NCBI RefSeq assembly: GCF_022664455.2
Contig: NZ_JAKRKC020000001.1
Coordinates: 4,965,001 to 5,029,000 of the forward strand
DNA from: Actinomadura luzonensis
GTDB taxonomy: Bacteria > Actinomycetota > Actinomycetes > Streptosporangiales > Streptosporangiaceae
Reading direction: 5' to 3'
Length of the DNA: 64,000 nt
Numbering within the stretch: the first letter of the stretch is position 1; each line of letters begins with the position of its first letter. The notes beneath the pieces were generated by a model. The model was not told the origin of the DNA and ran no database searches. It was given only the letters and a program-made list of their open reading frames with translations. Shown one piece after another: positions 1-8,509 of the stretch. The position numbers and the translations under genes were made by a program.

Positions 1-806
1 GGGACGACGTCGTCGAGGGTGAGCGGCCGGTCGCGGCACGCCTCCACCCCCATGAGGTGGCCGAACACGCTCCAGGTGTAGAGGTGGGCGGCGCGCTGCT
101 CGTCGGTGAGCGTCACGCCCATGGTCTCCAGCGCCTCCCACGTGACCACCGTGAAGTCGAACAGGGTGGCCAGCAGGAGCTCCTGGTTGACGGGCGGCCC
201 GAACCGCTCGACGTCCCAGTGGTCGCCGTAGCGCTCCTCGACCAGCGCGCGCACGAACGAGTGCAGGATGCGCAGCCCGAGGGCGGTGGTGTTGCCGGGC
301 CCGCCGGGCAGCAGGCTGTCGGCGGCCTTCAGCCCCATGACGTCCACCAGCATCTGGCCGGTCTCGGCGACGCGGCGGGTGAGGCTGTGCGTGGCGAGCT
401 GCGAGACCCCGGCCAGCACCCGGGCGCTGGAGACCTCGACGTAGGCCATGGGCAGGCACTTGCAGAACAGCGCGGCGGCCTGGTAGAGCCCGTAGTCGGC
501 GAAGACCGCCTGGCCCTTGGCCAGCAGCCGGGCGTCGCACCCCCATTCGGGCAGGTTGGCGGCGAAGTCGAGCGCGGCGAAGATCTCGGAGGCGGGCGGC
601 TGCCCCGAGGGCTGCCTGGCCTCCTTCTTCGCCTCCCCCAGCTCCTTCACCACGGCCTTGACCAGCTCCAGCGGGCCGAGGCCGTCGTCGCGCTCCTTCA
701 GGTAGCGGGCGACCACCTCGTCCACCTCGGGATCGGCCGACTGCCTCAGGTGCCGGAACCTGCTGTCCGGCCAGCGGTCGTGAGCATCCTCACGTCGGTT
801 GTTCAT
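1..806 (-). CDS. MpaB-family oxygenase (DUF2236), 3' end cut by window edge
   Basis: The reading frame starts at ATG 806 and runs off the left edge with 268 codons visible. The translation fits the DUF2236/MpaB family of heme-dependent oxygenases (rubber oxygenase Lcp and mycophenolic-acid MpaB relatives). Family-like stretches seen are YGLYQAAALFCKCLPMAYV, RRVAETGQMLVDVM and LETMGVTLTDEQRAAHLY, followed by a WSVFGHLMGV helix. The first 80 residues are charged and helical. It sits 28 bp behind the Crp/Fnr gene on the same strand, so the regulator and oxygenase probably share a transcript. The substrate cannot be told from sequence, and the C-terminal part is outside the window. Confidence 0.8.
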   Translation of the reverse strand, partial: MNNRREDAHDRWPDSRFRHLRQSADPEVDEVVARYLKERDDGLGPLELVKAVVKELGEAKKEARQPSGQPPASEIFAALDFAANLPEWGCDARLLAKGQAVFADYGLYQAAALFCKCLPMAYVEVSSARVLAGVSQLATHSLTRRVAETGQMLVDVMGLKAADSLLPGGPGNTTALGLRILHSFVRALVEERYGDHWDVERFGPPVNQELLLATLFDFTVVTWEALETMGVTLTDEQRAAHLYTWSVFGHLMGVEACRDRPLTLDDVV

Positions 807-834
807 CCCCGTGCTCCCCGTGTTGCGAATCGGA

Positions 835-1545
835 TCAGAGGCCGCCCCGCTTGCGCAGCGCGGCGACGTCCAGCAGCGTGATCGTGCGGCCCTCGATGGC
901 GATGAGCCCCCGTGACACGAGCGACTGGAGGGCCCGGTTGACGGCCGGCCGGGTCGCGCCGATCAGCGCGGCGAGGTCCGACTGCGTCAGGCCGGGCAGG
1001 TCCACCACGGCGTCGGCCGTGCCGTGCTTGCCGGCCAGCTCCAGCAGGAGCTTGGCCAGGCGCCCGCCGAGGTCGAGGAAGGCCAGGTCGGCCGCCTGCC
1101 CGGTGAGCCTGCGCACCATGTGGCCGAGCATGCGCAGGAACTCGTCGGCCAGCGCCGGATGCTCGCGCATCAGCTCCAGCAGCCGGGCCCGCGGCAGCCC
1201 GAACACCCACGACGGGCGCACCGTGACGATCGACGCCGACCGCGGCGAGCCGTCCAGCAGCGCCATCTCGCCGAAGGTGTCGCCCCTGCTCAGCATGTTG
1301 AGCACGATCTCGTCGCCGTGCTCGGTGGTGAAGACGACCTTGACCAGGCCGTCCAGCACCGCGTAGAGGGACTCTCCCGGGTCCCCCTGGTGGAAGATGA
1401 TCTGCCCGGACCGGTAGCGGCGGGCCAGGCCCGCCCGCGCCGCGCTCTGGATGCCGTTCTCCCCGAGCACGCGGAACAACGGGATCTCCGCCAGCACGCC
1501 GGCGATCTGCTGACCGTCCTGCGGGAGCCCGCTGAACCCGTTCAT
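835..1545 (-). CDS. Crp/Fnr-family transcriptional regulator
   Basis: This 236-residue protein has the length and two-domain order of the Crp/Fnr family. An N-terminal cyclic-nucleotide-binding beta-barrel (about 20-130) contains IIFHQGDPGESLYAVLDG and GDTFGEMALLDGSPRSASI, close to the cAMP phosphate-binding cassette. A C-terminal winged helix (about 165-230) contains LTQSDLAALIGATRPAVNRAL. No N-terminal cysteine cluster is seen, so it is not an Fnr-type Fe-S sensor; the ligand is unknown. It faces a sigma-factor gene across about 190 bp and precedes the MpaB-type oxygenase by 28 bp. A TGTGA-N6-ACACA sequence lies 70 bp upstream and may be its own operator. Confidence 0.9.
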   Translation of the reverse strand: MNGFSGLPQDGQQIAGVLAEIPLFRVLGENGIQSAARAGLARRYRSGQIIFHQGDPGESLYAVLDGLVKVVFTTEHGDEIVLNMLSRGDTFGEMALLDGSPRSASIVTVRPSWVFGLPRARLLELMREHPALADEFLRMLGHMVRRLTGQAADLAFLDLGGRLAKLLLELAGKHGTADAVVDLPGLTQSDLAALIGATRPAVNRALQSLVSRGLIAIEGRTITLLDVAALRKRGGL

Positions 1546-1612
1546 GAAAGAACTCTAGGCCGCAAACGGCGGCCCGGCAGTAACCGGTAAGCGATCTCTT
1601 GCACATTCCGAA

Positions 1613-1628
1613 TGTGACGCAGAACACA
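1613..1628. promoter_or_regulatory. Candidate Crp-family operator
   Basis: TGTGA-N6-ACACA lies between the divergent Crp/Fnr and sigma-factor genes. It matches 9 of 10 half-site positions of the classical Crp consensus TGTGA-N6-TCACA. Its position suggests autoregulation or control of the sigma factor. Only one copy is seen. Confidence 0.4.
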
Positions 1629-1733
1629 CTCAGCCTGTCACGCTCGCCACAGCCTCCGCGGATCTTCCGGCGGACCGTTGGAGGGCCGGCCGGAAGTGGC
1701 CCCCCAAGTAGCCGGACCGGCAGGGAGAGAGAC

Positions 1734-2306
1734 ATGCAGGTGGAGACGATCGACCGCCCCGACACGGGCGCTCTCGTGGCGGCCGCCCAGGAGGGCGACG
1801 CCGGTGCGTGGGAGCGGCTGGTCGAGGAGTTCACCCCGATGCTGAAGGCGCGCATCCGCCGCTTCCGGCTCGGCCACGAGGACGCCCAGGACGTGCTGCA
1901 GACCACCTGGCTGCTGGCCTGGCAGAATCTCAAGAGCGTCGCCGACGGCCAGCGCATGGCCGGCTGGCTGGCGACCATCGCCTTCCGCGAGTGCCTCAAG
2001 CTGACCAAGAGGACGCGGGAGATCTGCACCCCCGACCTCGACACGCTGGGCAGCACCGACGACGTCGACAGGGAGCTGGCCAGGATCTGGCTCGCCGGCA
2101 CCCTCGACGAGCTGGTCGAGGGGCTGCCGGACGCGCAGAAGGTGCTGTTTCGGGCGCTCACGGAAACCTCCGAGCCGCACTACGTGGACGTTGCGCGCAG
2201 GCTGGGCAGACCGGTCGGGAGCATCGGGCCCACCCGGGCCCGCTGTTTCGCGAAGCTGCGCGGCCTGCTGCAGGCCCGCGAGATCACCAGGGACTTCCTC
2301 GACTGA
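1734..2306 (+). CDS. RNA polymerase sigma factor, sigma-70 family (ECF-like)
   Basis: The 190-residue product has the two-domain ECF layout. Region 2 (about 15-85) contains RRFRLGHEDAQDVLQTTWLL and WLATIAFRECLKL, the core-binding and -10 recognition helices. Region 4 (about 120-185) has a helix-turn-helix with VARRLGRPVGSI followed by ARCFAKLRGLL. The start was placed at ATG 1734, behind AGGGAGAGA; the frame is open further upstream to 1599 but that extension is unconserved-looking. No anti-sigma gene is adjacent. It is divergent from the Crp/Fnr regulator and converges on the next gene, ending 12 bp from it. Confidence 0.88.
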   Translation: MQVETIDRPDTGALVAAAQEGDAGAWERLVEEFTPMLKARIRRFRLGHEDAQDVLQTTWLLAWQNLKSVADGQRMAGWLATIAFRECLKLTKRTREICTPDLDTLGSTDDVDRELARIWLAGTLDELVEGLPDAQKVLFRALTETSEPHYVDVARRLGRPVGSIGPTRARCFAKLRGLLQAREITRDFLD

Positions 2307-2318
2307 CGCATGACGGCC

Positions 2319-3587
2319 TCACCTGGAGGTGCGGTCGAGGGGGACCGCCTCCAGGAACGGCTCGAAGTCGAAGTGCGTCATCTCGTAGACGTCCGGGTCG
2401 GTCTCGGCGGGGTAGCGGTAGAGCTTGCGCCGGATCGCCGGCAGGCCCGGGTCGCGGTCGAACAGCTCGCCGACCGCCTCGGGCACCAGGCCGCGCGCCA
2501 TCTCCCCGGCCAGGCCCTCGGCGACCTTCTCGGCGAACGGCACCCGGTACAGGGCGCCGACCGTCTGGTAGACGCGGAAGTAGCTGACGATGAAGCGCAT
2601 GCGGTCGGGGTAGGACACCCAGTCGCGCACCCCGGCCGTGGACGCCTCGTGGTCGTCGGTGATGAACTCCTCGGCCAGCTTGCGCACCCGCTCGTCGCGG
2701 ATCGGCGCCCACGACGTGCCGAGGTCGACGCCGTCGGGCGTGGCCAGCGGGCGGCCCACCTTGATGTCGCTGAGCGGCGTGCGGACGTAGAACAGGTGGC
2801 GGGTGTAGAGCGCCGCCCACAGCGCCTCCAGCCTGCGGGTCAGCCAGGGCTGGTCCTCGTGGCGGGCGGCGTACAGGCGGAAGCGGGGGAACGGGCGGCG
2901 GGTCGCCAGCGAGCGCAGCGAGCGCCACGACACCCGGGTCAGCCACCGCACCGGCCGGTAGAGCACCAGCTCCAGCGCCTTCTGCGCGCGTTTCTGCTCG
3001 TAGGCCGACAGCGCGATGTTGGCGCCCAGCATCAGCTCGGCCCGCACCTCCGGGTCCGTCGCCTCCCTCGCCTCCATGAGGAGCTGGGCGGCGTCGCGCA
3101 GGTAGCGCGGGTCGGCCTGCTCCAGCAGGTTCGTCAGGAACTCCGGCGGCGTCGGCGTCAGGTCGGACTCGGGGCTGACCTTGAGGAAGCGGTCGGGGGT
3201 GTCGTTCCAGAGGTTGACGGCGAGGCTGGCGGTCTCCAGGAAGATCGCCCGGTTGGCCAGCGCCAGGCCGAGCTGGTAGCTGGGGCCGAGCAGGGTGAGC
3301 AGCGCGGCGCGGAAGACCCGGCGCAGCCGGCGCGGCACCCGGAAGCGGCGCTCGAAGTCCTCGATGAACGGCGAGTCGGGCGTGAGGTCCAGGCTCTCGC
3401 CCACCGCTTTGGAGGTCCAGGTGGCGTAGCAGTACCAGTTGTTGCACTCCTGGCCGAGATGCCCGGCCAGGTCGCCCGCCACCCGGTGGTAGGCGTAGGA
3501 GATCACCATCGCCTCCAGTGCCGGGGTCCGGTCCTTGTAAGCGGCGATGCGGAGCACGTCGTCCGCGGTCATCCGGGTGTCGGACAT
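2319..3587 (-). CDS. Conserved hypothetical protein, 422 aa
   Basis: I do not recognise a named family. The protein is soluble-looking and mostly helical, with no signal peptide or clear transmembrane segment. It is rich in aromatic residues and Arg, with notable stretches YAYHRVAGDLAGHLGQECNN, WYCYATWTSKAVGESLDL and FIVSYFRVYQTVGALYR. The His near residue 33 in a helical bundle, together with the early ECNNW motif, could suggest a redox or metal-binding enzyme, but no canonical site is seen. A GGAGACACC stretch precedes the ATG. Codon use is typical of the genome. It converges with the sigma-factor gene. Confidence 0.75.
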   Translation of the reverse strand: MSDTRMTADDVLRIAAYKDRTPALEAMVISYAYHRVAGDLAGHLGQECNNWYCYATWTSKAVGESLDLTPDSPFIEDFERRFRVPRRLRRVFRAALLTLLGPSYQLGLALANRAIFLETASLAVNLWNDTPDRFLKVSPESDLTPTPPEFLTNLLEQADPRYLRDAAQLLMEAREATDPEVRAELMLGANIALSAYEQKRAQKALELVLYRPVRWLTRVSWRSLRSLATRRPFPRFRLYAARHEDQPWLTRRLEALWAALYTRHLFYVRTPLSDIKVGRPLATPDGVDLGTSWAPIRDERVRKLAEEFITDDHEASTAGVRDWVSYPDRMRFIVSYFRVYQTVGALYRVPFAEKVAEGLAGEMARGLVPEAVGELFDRDPGLPAIRRKLYRYPAETDPDVYEMTHFDFEPFLEAVPLDRTSR

Positions 3588-3761
3588 GGAGGTGTCTCCC
3601 GTTCGCTGGTCCCTCGCCTCACGGAGTCCAGAGCGTCCCCGAGGGCGTCAGATACGCCCCGGCGGCCAGCTTTGCCTCCCCGTGGCCGCCGGGATGCCGA
3701 GCGTAGGCAGGGGCGCTTGCGAAGGGCTTGCAGGACGATCAGCGGAGCCGGGCAGGGCGGC

Positions 3762-4628
3762 TCAGACGGCCAGGGTCTGGCCTGCCTCGATGGCCTCGCG
3801 GACGCTGCGGGCCAGGGTCTCCTCCAGCGCGTCGCCGTGCGCGGCGAGCGCCGCCATGCCCTCGGTGTCGTCGGTCTGGGCCAGCAGGGCGCGGTACTTG
3901 TGGTTGTTGTCCAGCGCCTCGCGGGCGCGCAGCGCGGCGTCGGCCTCCTGGACGCGGCGGGCGTAGCGCTCCAGGCCCTCGACGCGGGCCGTGACGGCGG
4001 CGAAGGAGCGGTCGAGCGCCTCCTGCTGCGGGTCGAGCACGGCCCGCAGCTCCTCGGTGACCAGGCCGCTGCGCGCGCGGTCCTGCTCGCGCTGCAGGTC
4101 GAGCTGGGCGCGCAGGAGGCGGGCGATCTCCCAGATCTGGGCGGGCAGCAGCACCTCGTTGGCCACGACGTCCAGCAGGCGGCGGCGCAGCGCCTCCGAG
4201 CGCGAGACGACCGCGACGGCGCGGCGGGCGCGCTCCAGCAGGGCGCGGCCCTCGGGCGACAGCTCGGAGACGGCCACGAACCGCTCGCGCAGCGGCGAGG
4301 TGCGGGGGTCGCGGCCGAGCCGGGGGATGTGGCAGTCGAGCACGGCCGCGCGCTGCTCGCCGGTCAGCTCGGGGTCCATGACGAGGTCGATGGTGCGGCG
4401 CACGTGGTCGCGCTCCCGGTCCAGGCGGACCGCCTCCTCCTCGCCGACGGCGCGGCGCCGGCGGGACACGTCGTGCGCGACGACGAAGCCGCACAGGACG
4501 ATCGGCGCCAGCAGCACCGCGACGACCGCGGCCGCCGGGCCGATCCAGACGTAGAGCGTGATGCCGGTCAGCAGGACCCCGACGGACGCGACGAGCGACG
4601 CCAGCGCCCAACCCCATCCTCTGGCCAC
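3762..4628 (-). CDS. Membrane-anchored helical protein, unknown function
   Basis: The 288-residue product has two hydrophobic helices near the N-terminus (about 6-26 and 30-52), then a long charged helical region with coiled-coil character to the C-terminus. The start was set at GTG 4628 because GGAGGGG lies 8 nt upstream; the frame is open another 16 codons but without a good ribosome binding site. No catalytic motif was recognised. The layout suggests a cytoplasmic helical domain tethered to the membrane, as in surface or division-associated scaffolds, but this is only a structural impression. It is apparently monocistronic. Confidence 0.7.
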   Translation of the reverse strand: MARGWGWALASLVASVGVLLTGITLYVWIGPAAAVVAVLLAPIVLCGFVVAHDVSRRRRAVGEEEAVRLDRERDHVRRTIDLVMDPELTGEQRAAVLDCHIPRLGRDPRTSPLRERFVAVSELSPEGRALLERARRAVAVVSRSEALRRRLLDVVANEVLLPAQIWEIARLLRAQLDLQREQDRARSGLVTEELRAVLDPQQEALDRSFAAVTARVEGLERYARRVQEADAALRAREALDNNHKYRALLAQTDDTEGMAALAAHGDALEETLARSVREAIEAGQTLAV

Positions 4629-4725
4629 GCCGTTCCCCTCCGGAGCGAGTTCCCGCAGTGTCCCGAGTGCCCACAATAACCGCCACTCACGACAAAACGC
4701 GGCACAACCGCGACCCCGCCCGGCA

Positions 4726-5481
4726 TCAGCGCAAGTAGGAGGCCCCGTTCAGGTCGAGCACCGCGCCGCTGGCCCACTCCGCCGCGGGCGAGGCGAGGTA
4801 GACGACCGCGGCCGCGACCTCCTCGGCCCGCGCCACCCGCCCGAACGGGCTCTGCGCCCGGATGGCGTCGCCCCTGGGCGCCTTCAGGTGCTCGTTGGTC
4901 ATGTCGGTCTCCACGAACCCCGGCGCGACGGAGGCCACCGCGATGCCGTGCGGCGCCAGCGCGACGGCCAGCGACTGCCCGAGCGCGTTGAGCCCCGCCT
5001 TGCTGGCCCCGTACGCCGGCGCGTCGGGCTCGCCGCGGTAGGCCCCGCGCGAGGTGACGTTGACGACGCGGCCGCCCGCCGGCATGTGCCGGACCGCGCA
5101 CCAGGTGACGTTGGCCGCACCGAGCAGGTTGACGCCGAGGGTCCGCCGCCAGGCGTCCTGCCACTCCTCGTAGGTCGTGCCGGTCACCGGGTGGTGCAGG
5201 AACACCCCGGCGTTGTTGACGAGCACGTCGATGCGGCCGAGCGCCGCGGCCGCCTCGTCCACCATGCGCCGCACCTCGCCGGGGTCGGCCAGGTCGGCGC
5301 GGACCACGGCGTGCCCCTCCCCCGGCAGCCCGCCCAGCAGCTCGCGGGCCTCCCGCTCGGACGCGCGGTGGTGGACGGCGACCCGGTCGCCCTGCCCGGC
5401 GAAGGCCGCCGCGACGGCCCGGCCGATCCCGCGCGAGGCGCCGGTGACGAGTACTCCGCGTCCGCTGCTCACCCGCCGCAC
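4726..5481 (-). CDS. SDR-family oxidoreductase (FabG-like)
   Basis: This is a classical short-chain dehydrogenase/reductase of 251 residues. It shows the Rossmann motif TGASRGIG at 13-20, the structural NNAG motif, and the Ser/Tyr/Lys catalytic set (NVTSRG then YGASK). The C-terminal GFVETDMT and SGAVLDLNGASYL match the 3-oxoacyl-ACP reductase-like branch. VAVHHRASE after beta-2 suggests NADP preference. The substrate is not predictable. A GTG three codons inside is an alternative start. The next gene on this strand is the phospholipase D-like enzyme 12 bp upstream, so the two may be cotranscribed. Confidence 0.9.
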   Translation of the reverse strand: MRRVSSGRGVLVTGASRGIGRAVAAAFAGQGDRVAVHHRASEREARELLGGLPGEGHAVVRADLADPGEVRRMVDEAAAALGRIDVLVNNAGVFLHHPVTGTTYEEWQDAWRRTLGVNLLGAANVTWCAVRHMPAGGRVVNVTSRGAYRGEPDAPAYGASKAGLNALGQSLAVALAPHGIAVASVAPGFVETDMTNEHLKAPRGDAIRAQSPFGRVARAEEVAAAVVYLASPAAEWASGAVLDLNGASYLR

Positions 5482-5493
5482 CCTAGCAGGGGG

Positions 5494-7077
5494 TCAGAAC
5501 CGGCCCGTGCGCCGGAGGGCGGGCGGCCGCCCGTCGGGATCGACCGCGAAGCGGTAGAGGGGCATGGCCATCACCTTCTGCAGCCGCGACAGGGTGGGCG
5601 CCGGGTGCGGGCGCAGCCGCCCGGCCGGCCTGGGCCCCGCGCGGCCGCCCCGGTGCCACTCCTCCAGCCGGGACGCCGACCGCTCGAACGCCTCGAACGC
5701 GGCCGCCGGGTCGCACAGCTCGTCCCGCTCGCCGTCGGGCAGGTCCAGGTGCTCGGCCATGAGGGTCAGCCGCAGGTCGCGGGCGAAGCGCAGCGCGCCG
5801 TGCGGCGGGCGCGGGTCCTCCTGCTCGTCCAGCACCGCGCAGCTCAGCTCGGAGTCGTACGTCCAGGAGCGCAGGTTGACGTTGTCGGAGCCGATCGAGG
5901 CCCACACGTCGTCCACCACGCACACCTTGGCGTGCACGTAGACCGGGGTGCCCTGGTGGTTCTCCAGGTCGTAGATGCCGACCCGGTCGCCGCCCGCGGC
6001 GCGCAGCCGGGTGAGCGCGTCGGCGCGGCCGATGAGGCTCGCCGGGCCGGCCAGCCAGCCGTCCTGGTCGGGGTGGCGCGGCACGACGACGATCATGCGC
6101 AGGCCCGGCTCGCGCTCCAGCGCCTCGGCGAACGGCTCGATGACCTCGGTGGACCACAGGTACTGGTCCTCCAGGTAGACGATCGAGCGGGCGCGGGCCA
6201 GCACCTTGCGGTAGGCGCGGGCGATGCTGCGCTCGCCGTGCGGCGCGAACGGGTAGCCGCCGCGCCTGGCCGGGTACGTCCGCAGCAGCTGCACGGTGTG
6301 CCGGCCGGCGACCGGCGGGGGCGGCCCCGGCTTGGGCAGCGGCGGGGCGTCGTCCAGCTTGGTGAAGTGGTCGCGCAGCCGGCGCAGCGGGTCGCGGGTC
6401 TCGGGGGCGGGGTCCTCCCAGCGCTCGCAGAAGACCGCCTCGACCTCGGCGACGGCCGGGCCGTGGATGGCGACCTGCACGTCGTGCCAGGGCGGGCGGG
6501 GGCCGTACACGTCGGGCATGGGACAGCTCTGCGGGTCGCCCAGGTGCTCGGCGTCGTCGCGGCGGCTGTGGCACAGGTCGATGCCGCCGACGAAGGCGAC
6601 GTCGCGGGAGGCGTCCCGGTCGTGCCGCAGGATGACGAACTTCTGGTGGTGGGCGCCGCCGGGCTTGGTCCGCGTGTCCAGCAGCGCCTGGCCGCCCGAT
6701 CCCTCGATCTCCTCGCCGAGGTGCCGGTTCTCGGCCGCGCTGAACCGCAGCAGGTCCAGGTGGGAGCGCCAGATGAGGCCGCGGACGATCGCGCCGCGCC
6801 GGGCGGCGGCCGCGACGGCCTCGCCCACGGTGGGCCCGTCGGGGGTCAGGCGTTCGTCGGGGTCGCCGCGCCAGTCGGCGAACAGCAGCAGGTCGTCCTC
6901 GCCGAGCTGCTCCAGGCAGGAGCGCAGCTCGGCGAAGTAGCTCGCGCCGTGGATGAGCGGACGCACGTCGTTGCCGGTCGACCAGGGATGCAGCTTGGTC
7001 GAGCGGTTGTTTCGTTCCTCCTCGGTGAGGAACCAGTCCTCGATCCGCATTCGGTTGCGGGTACCCCGTGCGGGCAC
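5494..7077 (-). CDS. Phospholipase D-like protein
   Basis: The 527-residue protein carries two HKD active-site motifs of the PLD superfamily. The first is HHQKFVILRHD with downstream VAFVGGID, near residue 153. The second is VHAKVCVVDDVWASIGSDN, near 360. Both copies have His, Lys and the following Asn/Asp region, so the fold should be catalytically complete. The length fits bacterial PLD or cardiolipin synthase-like enzymes, but no transmembrane helices or signal peptide are present, pointing to a cytosolic enzyme. The substrate could be a phospholipid or another phosphodiester. An internal ATG at 7050 is a possible alternative start. Confidence 0.9.
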   Translation of the reverse strand: MPARGTRNRMRIEDWFLTEEERNNRSTKLHPWSTGNDVRPLIHGASYFAELRSCLEQLGEDDLLLFADWRGDPDERLTPDGPTVGEAVAAAARRGAIVRGLIWRSHLDLLRFSAAENRHLGEEIEGSGGQALLDTRTKPGGAHHQKFVILRHDRDASRDVAFVGGIDLCHSRRDDAEHLGDPQSCPMPDVYGPRPPWHDVQVAIHGPAVAEVEAVFCERWEDPAPETRDPLRRLRDHFTKLDDAPPLPKPGPPPPVAGRHTVQLLRTYPARRGGYPFAPHGERSIARAYRKVLARARSIVYLEDQYLWSTEVIEPFAEALEREPGLRMIVVVPRHPDQDGWLAGPASLIGRADALTRLRAAGGDRVGIYDLENHQGTPVYVHAKVCVVDDVWASIGSDNVNLRSWTYDSELSCAVLDEQEDPRPPHGALRFARDLRLTLMAEHLDLPDGERDELCDPAAAFEAFERSASRLEEWHRGGRAGPRPAGRLRPHPAPTLSRLQKVMAMPLYRFAVDPDGRPPALRRTGRF

Positions 7078-7090
7078 GATGATGCGCGGC

Positions 7091-8509
7091 TCAGGCGGGT
7101 TCCTTCTCCGGACGGGCCGGCCCGGGGGCGTCAGCGGAGGCAGACGCGGTGGCAGACGCGGTGGCAGACGCGGTGGCAGACGCGGTGGCGGGGGCGGTGG
7201 TCGCGGGGGCGGCCGGGAGGCGGACGGTGAAGGCCGCGCCGCGGCCGGGGCGGCCGTCGGCGGTCACCGTGCCGCCGTGGCCGTCCACGACCTCGCGGAC
7301 GAGCGCCAGCCCGAGCCCGGACCCGCTCCCCACGAACGGGGCGAACAGCCGCTCCGCGCCGGCCGGGTCCAGGCCCGCGCCGTCGTCGCGCACGGTCAGC
7401 TCGACCACGTCGCCGCGGGCGGCCAGCGTCACCCGGACGTGCCCGCCGGGCGCGGTGTGGTTGAGCGCGTTGTCCAGCAGCGCGGCGATCACCCGACGCA
7501 GCGCCGAGGGCACGCCGGTGACGACGTGCCGCTCGCCGCCCGTCCCGTCGCAGCGCAGCTCGACGGCGACGCCGGCGGCCTGGGCGCGGGCGCCCTCGGC
7601 GACGACCTGCTCGGCGGCCAGCGCGGCCAGGTCGACCGGGGCGAAGGGCCGGTGCAGCCACTGGAAGCGGGCCGAGCGCAGCAGGTCCTCGACGACCTCG
7701 CCGAGCTGCCCGCTGCCGGTGACGAGCTGGTCCACCTCGTCCAGCAGCAGGATGGGGTCGGTGCCGCCGCGGATCCTGCGGGCCAGGAGCTGGGCGCGGG
7801 TGCTGAGGCGGGTCAGCGGGGCGCGCAGCTCGTGGCTGACGTCGGCGGCGAAGCGCCGCTGCCGGGCCAGCGCCTCGCCGAGCGGGGCGATCGCGCGCCG
7901 GGAGACGACCTGCCCCACGAGCAGGGCGGCCGCCAGGCCGGCGACCTCGGCGAACCCGAGCGTGCGCAGCAGCCGGGCCCGCTCGTCGCGCTGGTAGCGC
8001 AGGTCCATGACGGCCTGGACGACGCCGCCCGCGCGCCGCTCCGTGCGCAGCAGGTAGTCGCGGCCGGCCACCGTGGCGCGGGTGACGCGCGGCCCGCCGC
8101 CGCCGGACACCCGGTCCAGCTCGGCCCGCACCGGCAGGGCCGGGGGCGCGCCGGGCGAGGCCCGCTCCGTCCCGCCGCTGCGCTCGAACAGCCACACGCA
8201 GGGCGGCGGGTACGCGACGGGCGCCCGCCAGGTCGCGACGGCCAGCTCGCGGCGGGCGGACTCGTCCTGGCCGTGCGTCATGAAGCAGAGGACGAGCGCG
8301 CCGACCAGCGCCACCACGGCCGAGACGGCCGCCGCGACCTGCACCGTCAGCCGCCGCCTGGCGCGGATCAGCAGCCGCCGCTCCGGCGCGGTCCCGCCGG
8401 CAGCGGCCTGGCCGCGCGGGAAGACGCGAGGGCGGGGGAAGGCCCGGGGGCGCGGGAAGGCGCGAAGGCGCGGGAAGGCCCGGCGGCGCAGGAAGGCCCG
8501 GCGGGTCAC
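7091..8509 (-). CDS. Two-component sensor histidine kinase
   Basis: The start is GTG 8509, whose last bases overlap the response regulator stop (GTGA), so the 472-residue kinase is translationally coupled to it. Two transmembrane helices (about 56-76 and 185-203) flank a roughly 100-residue extracytoplasmic sensor. His226 lies in DVSHELRAPLTRLS. The N-box is ALLDNALNHT, and the ATP-binding glycine boxes are DDGAGLDPAG and GSGSGLGLAL. The termini are odd: residues 1-33 are an Arg/Phe/Pro repeat, and the C-terminus is a Thr-Ala-Ser-Ala repeat encoded by a 12-bp tandem repeat. Neither tail belongs to the catalytic fold. The signal sensed is unknown. Confidence 0.9.
   Translation of the reverse strand: MTRRAFLRRRAFPRLRAFPRPRAFPRPRVFPRGQAAAGGTAPERRLLIRARRRLTVQVAAAVSAVVALVGALVLCFMTHGQDESARRELAVATWRAPVAYPPPCVWLFERSGGTERASPGAPPALPVRAELDRVSGGGGPRVTRATVAGRDYLLRTERRAGGVVQAVMDLRYQRDERARLLRTLGFAEVAGLAAALLVGQVVSRRAIAPLGEALARQRRFAADVSHELRAPLTRLSTRAQLLARRIRGGTDPILLLDEVDQLVTGSGQLGEVVEDLLRSARFQWLHRPFAPVDLAALAAEQVVAEGARAQAAGVAVELRCDGTGGERHVVTGVPSALRRVIAALLDNALNHTAPGGHVRVTLAARGDVVELTVRDDGAGLDPAGAERLFAPFVGSGSGLGLALVREVVDGHGGTVTADGRPGRGAAFTVRLPAAPATTAPATASATASATASATASASADAPGPARPEKEPA
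7139..7198. repeat. 12-bp tandem repeat in the kinase 3' end
   Basis: Four exact copies of GGCAGACGCGGT followed by one diverged copy (GGCGGGGGCGGT). The repeat is in frame with the histidine kinase on the minus strand and encodes a Thr-Ala-Ser-Ala tail. Copy-number change would lengthen or shorten the tail without a frameshift. Confidence 0.9.

Noticed and set aside
2310..4679. A long plus-strand open frame encoding a His/Gln/Arg-rich protein
   Set aside because: It is the antisense shadow of two genuine minus-strand genes; high GC leaves opposite frames open. Similar shadows at 4558-7230, 10337-12532 and 59721-61013 were dropped for the same reason.
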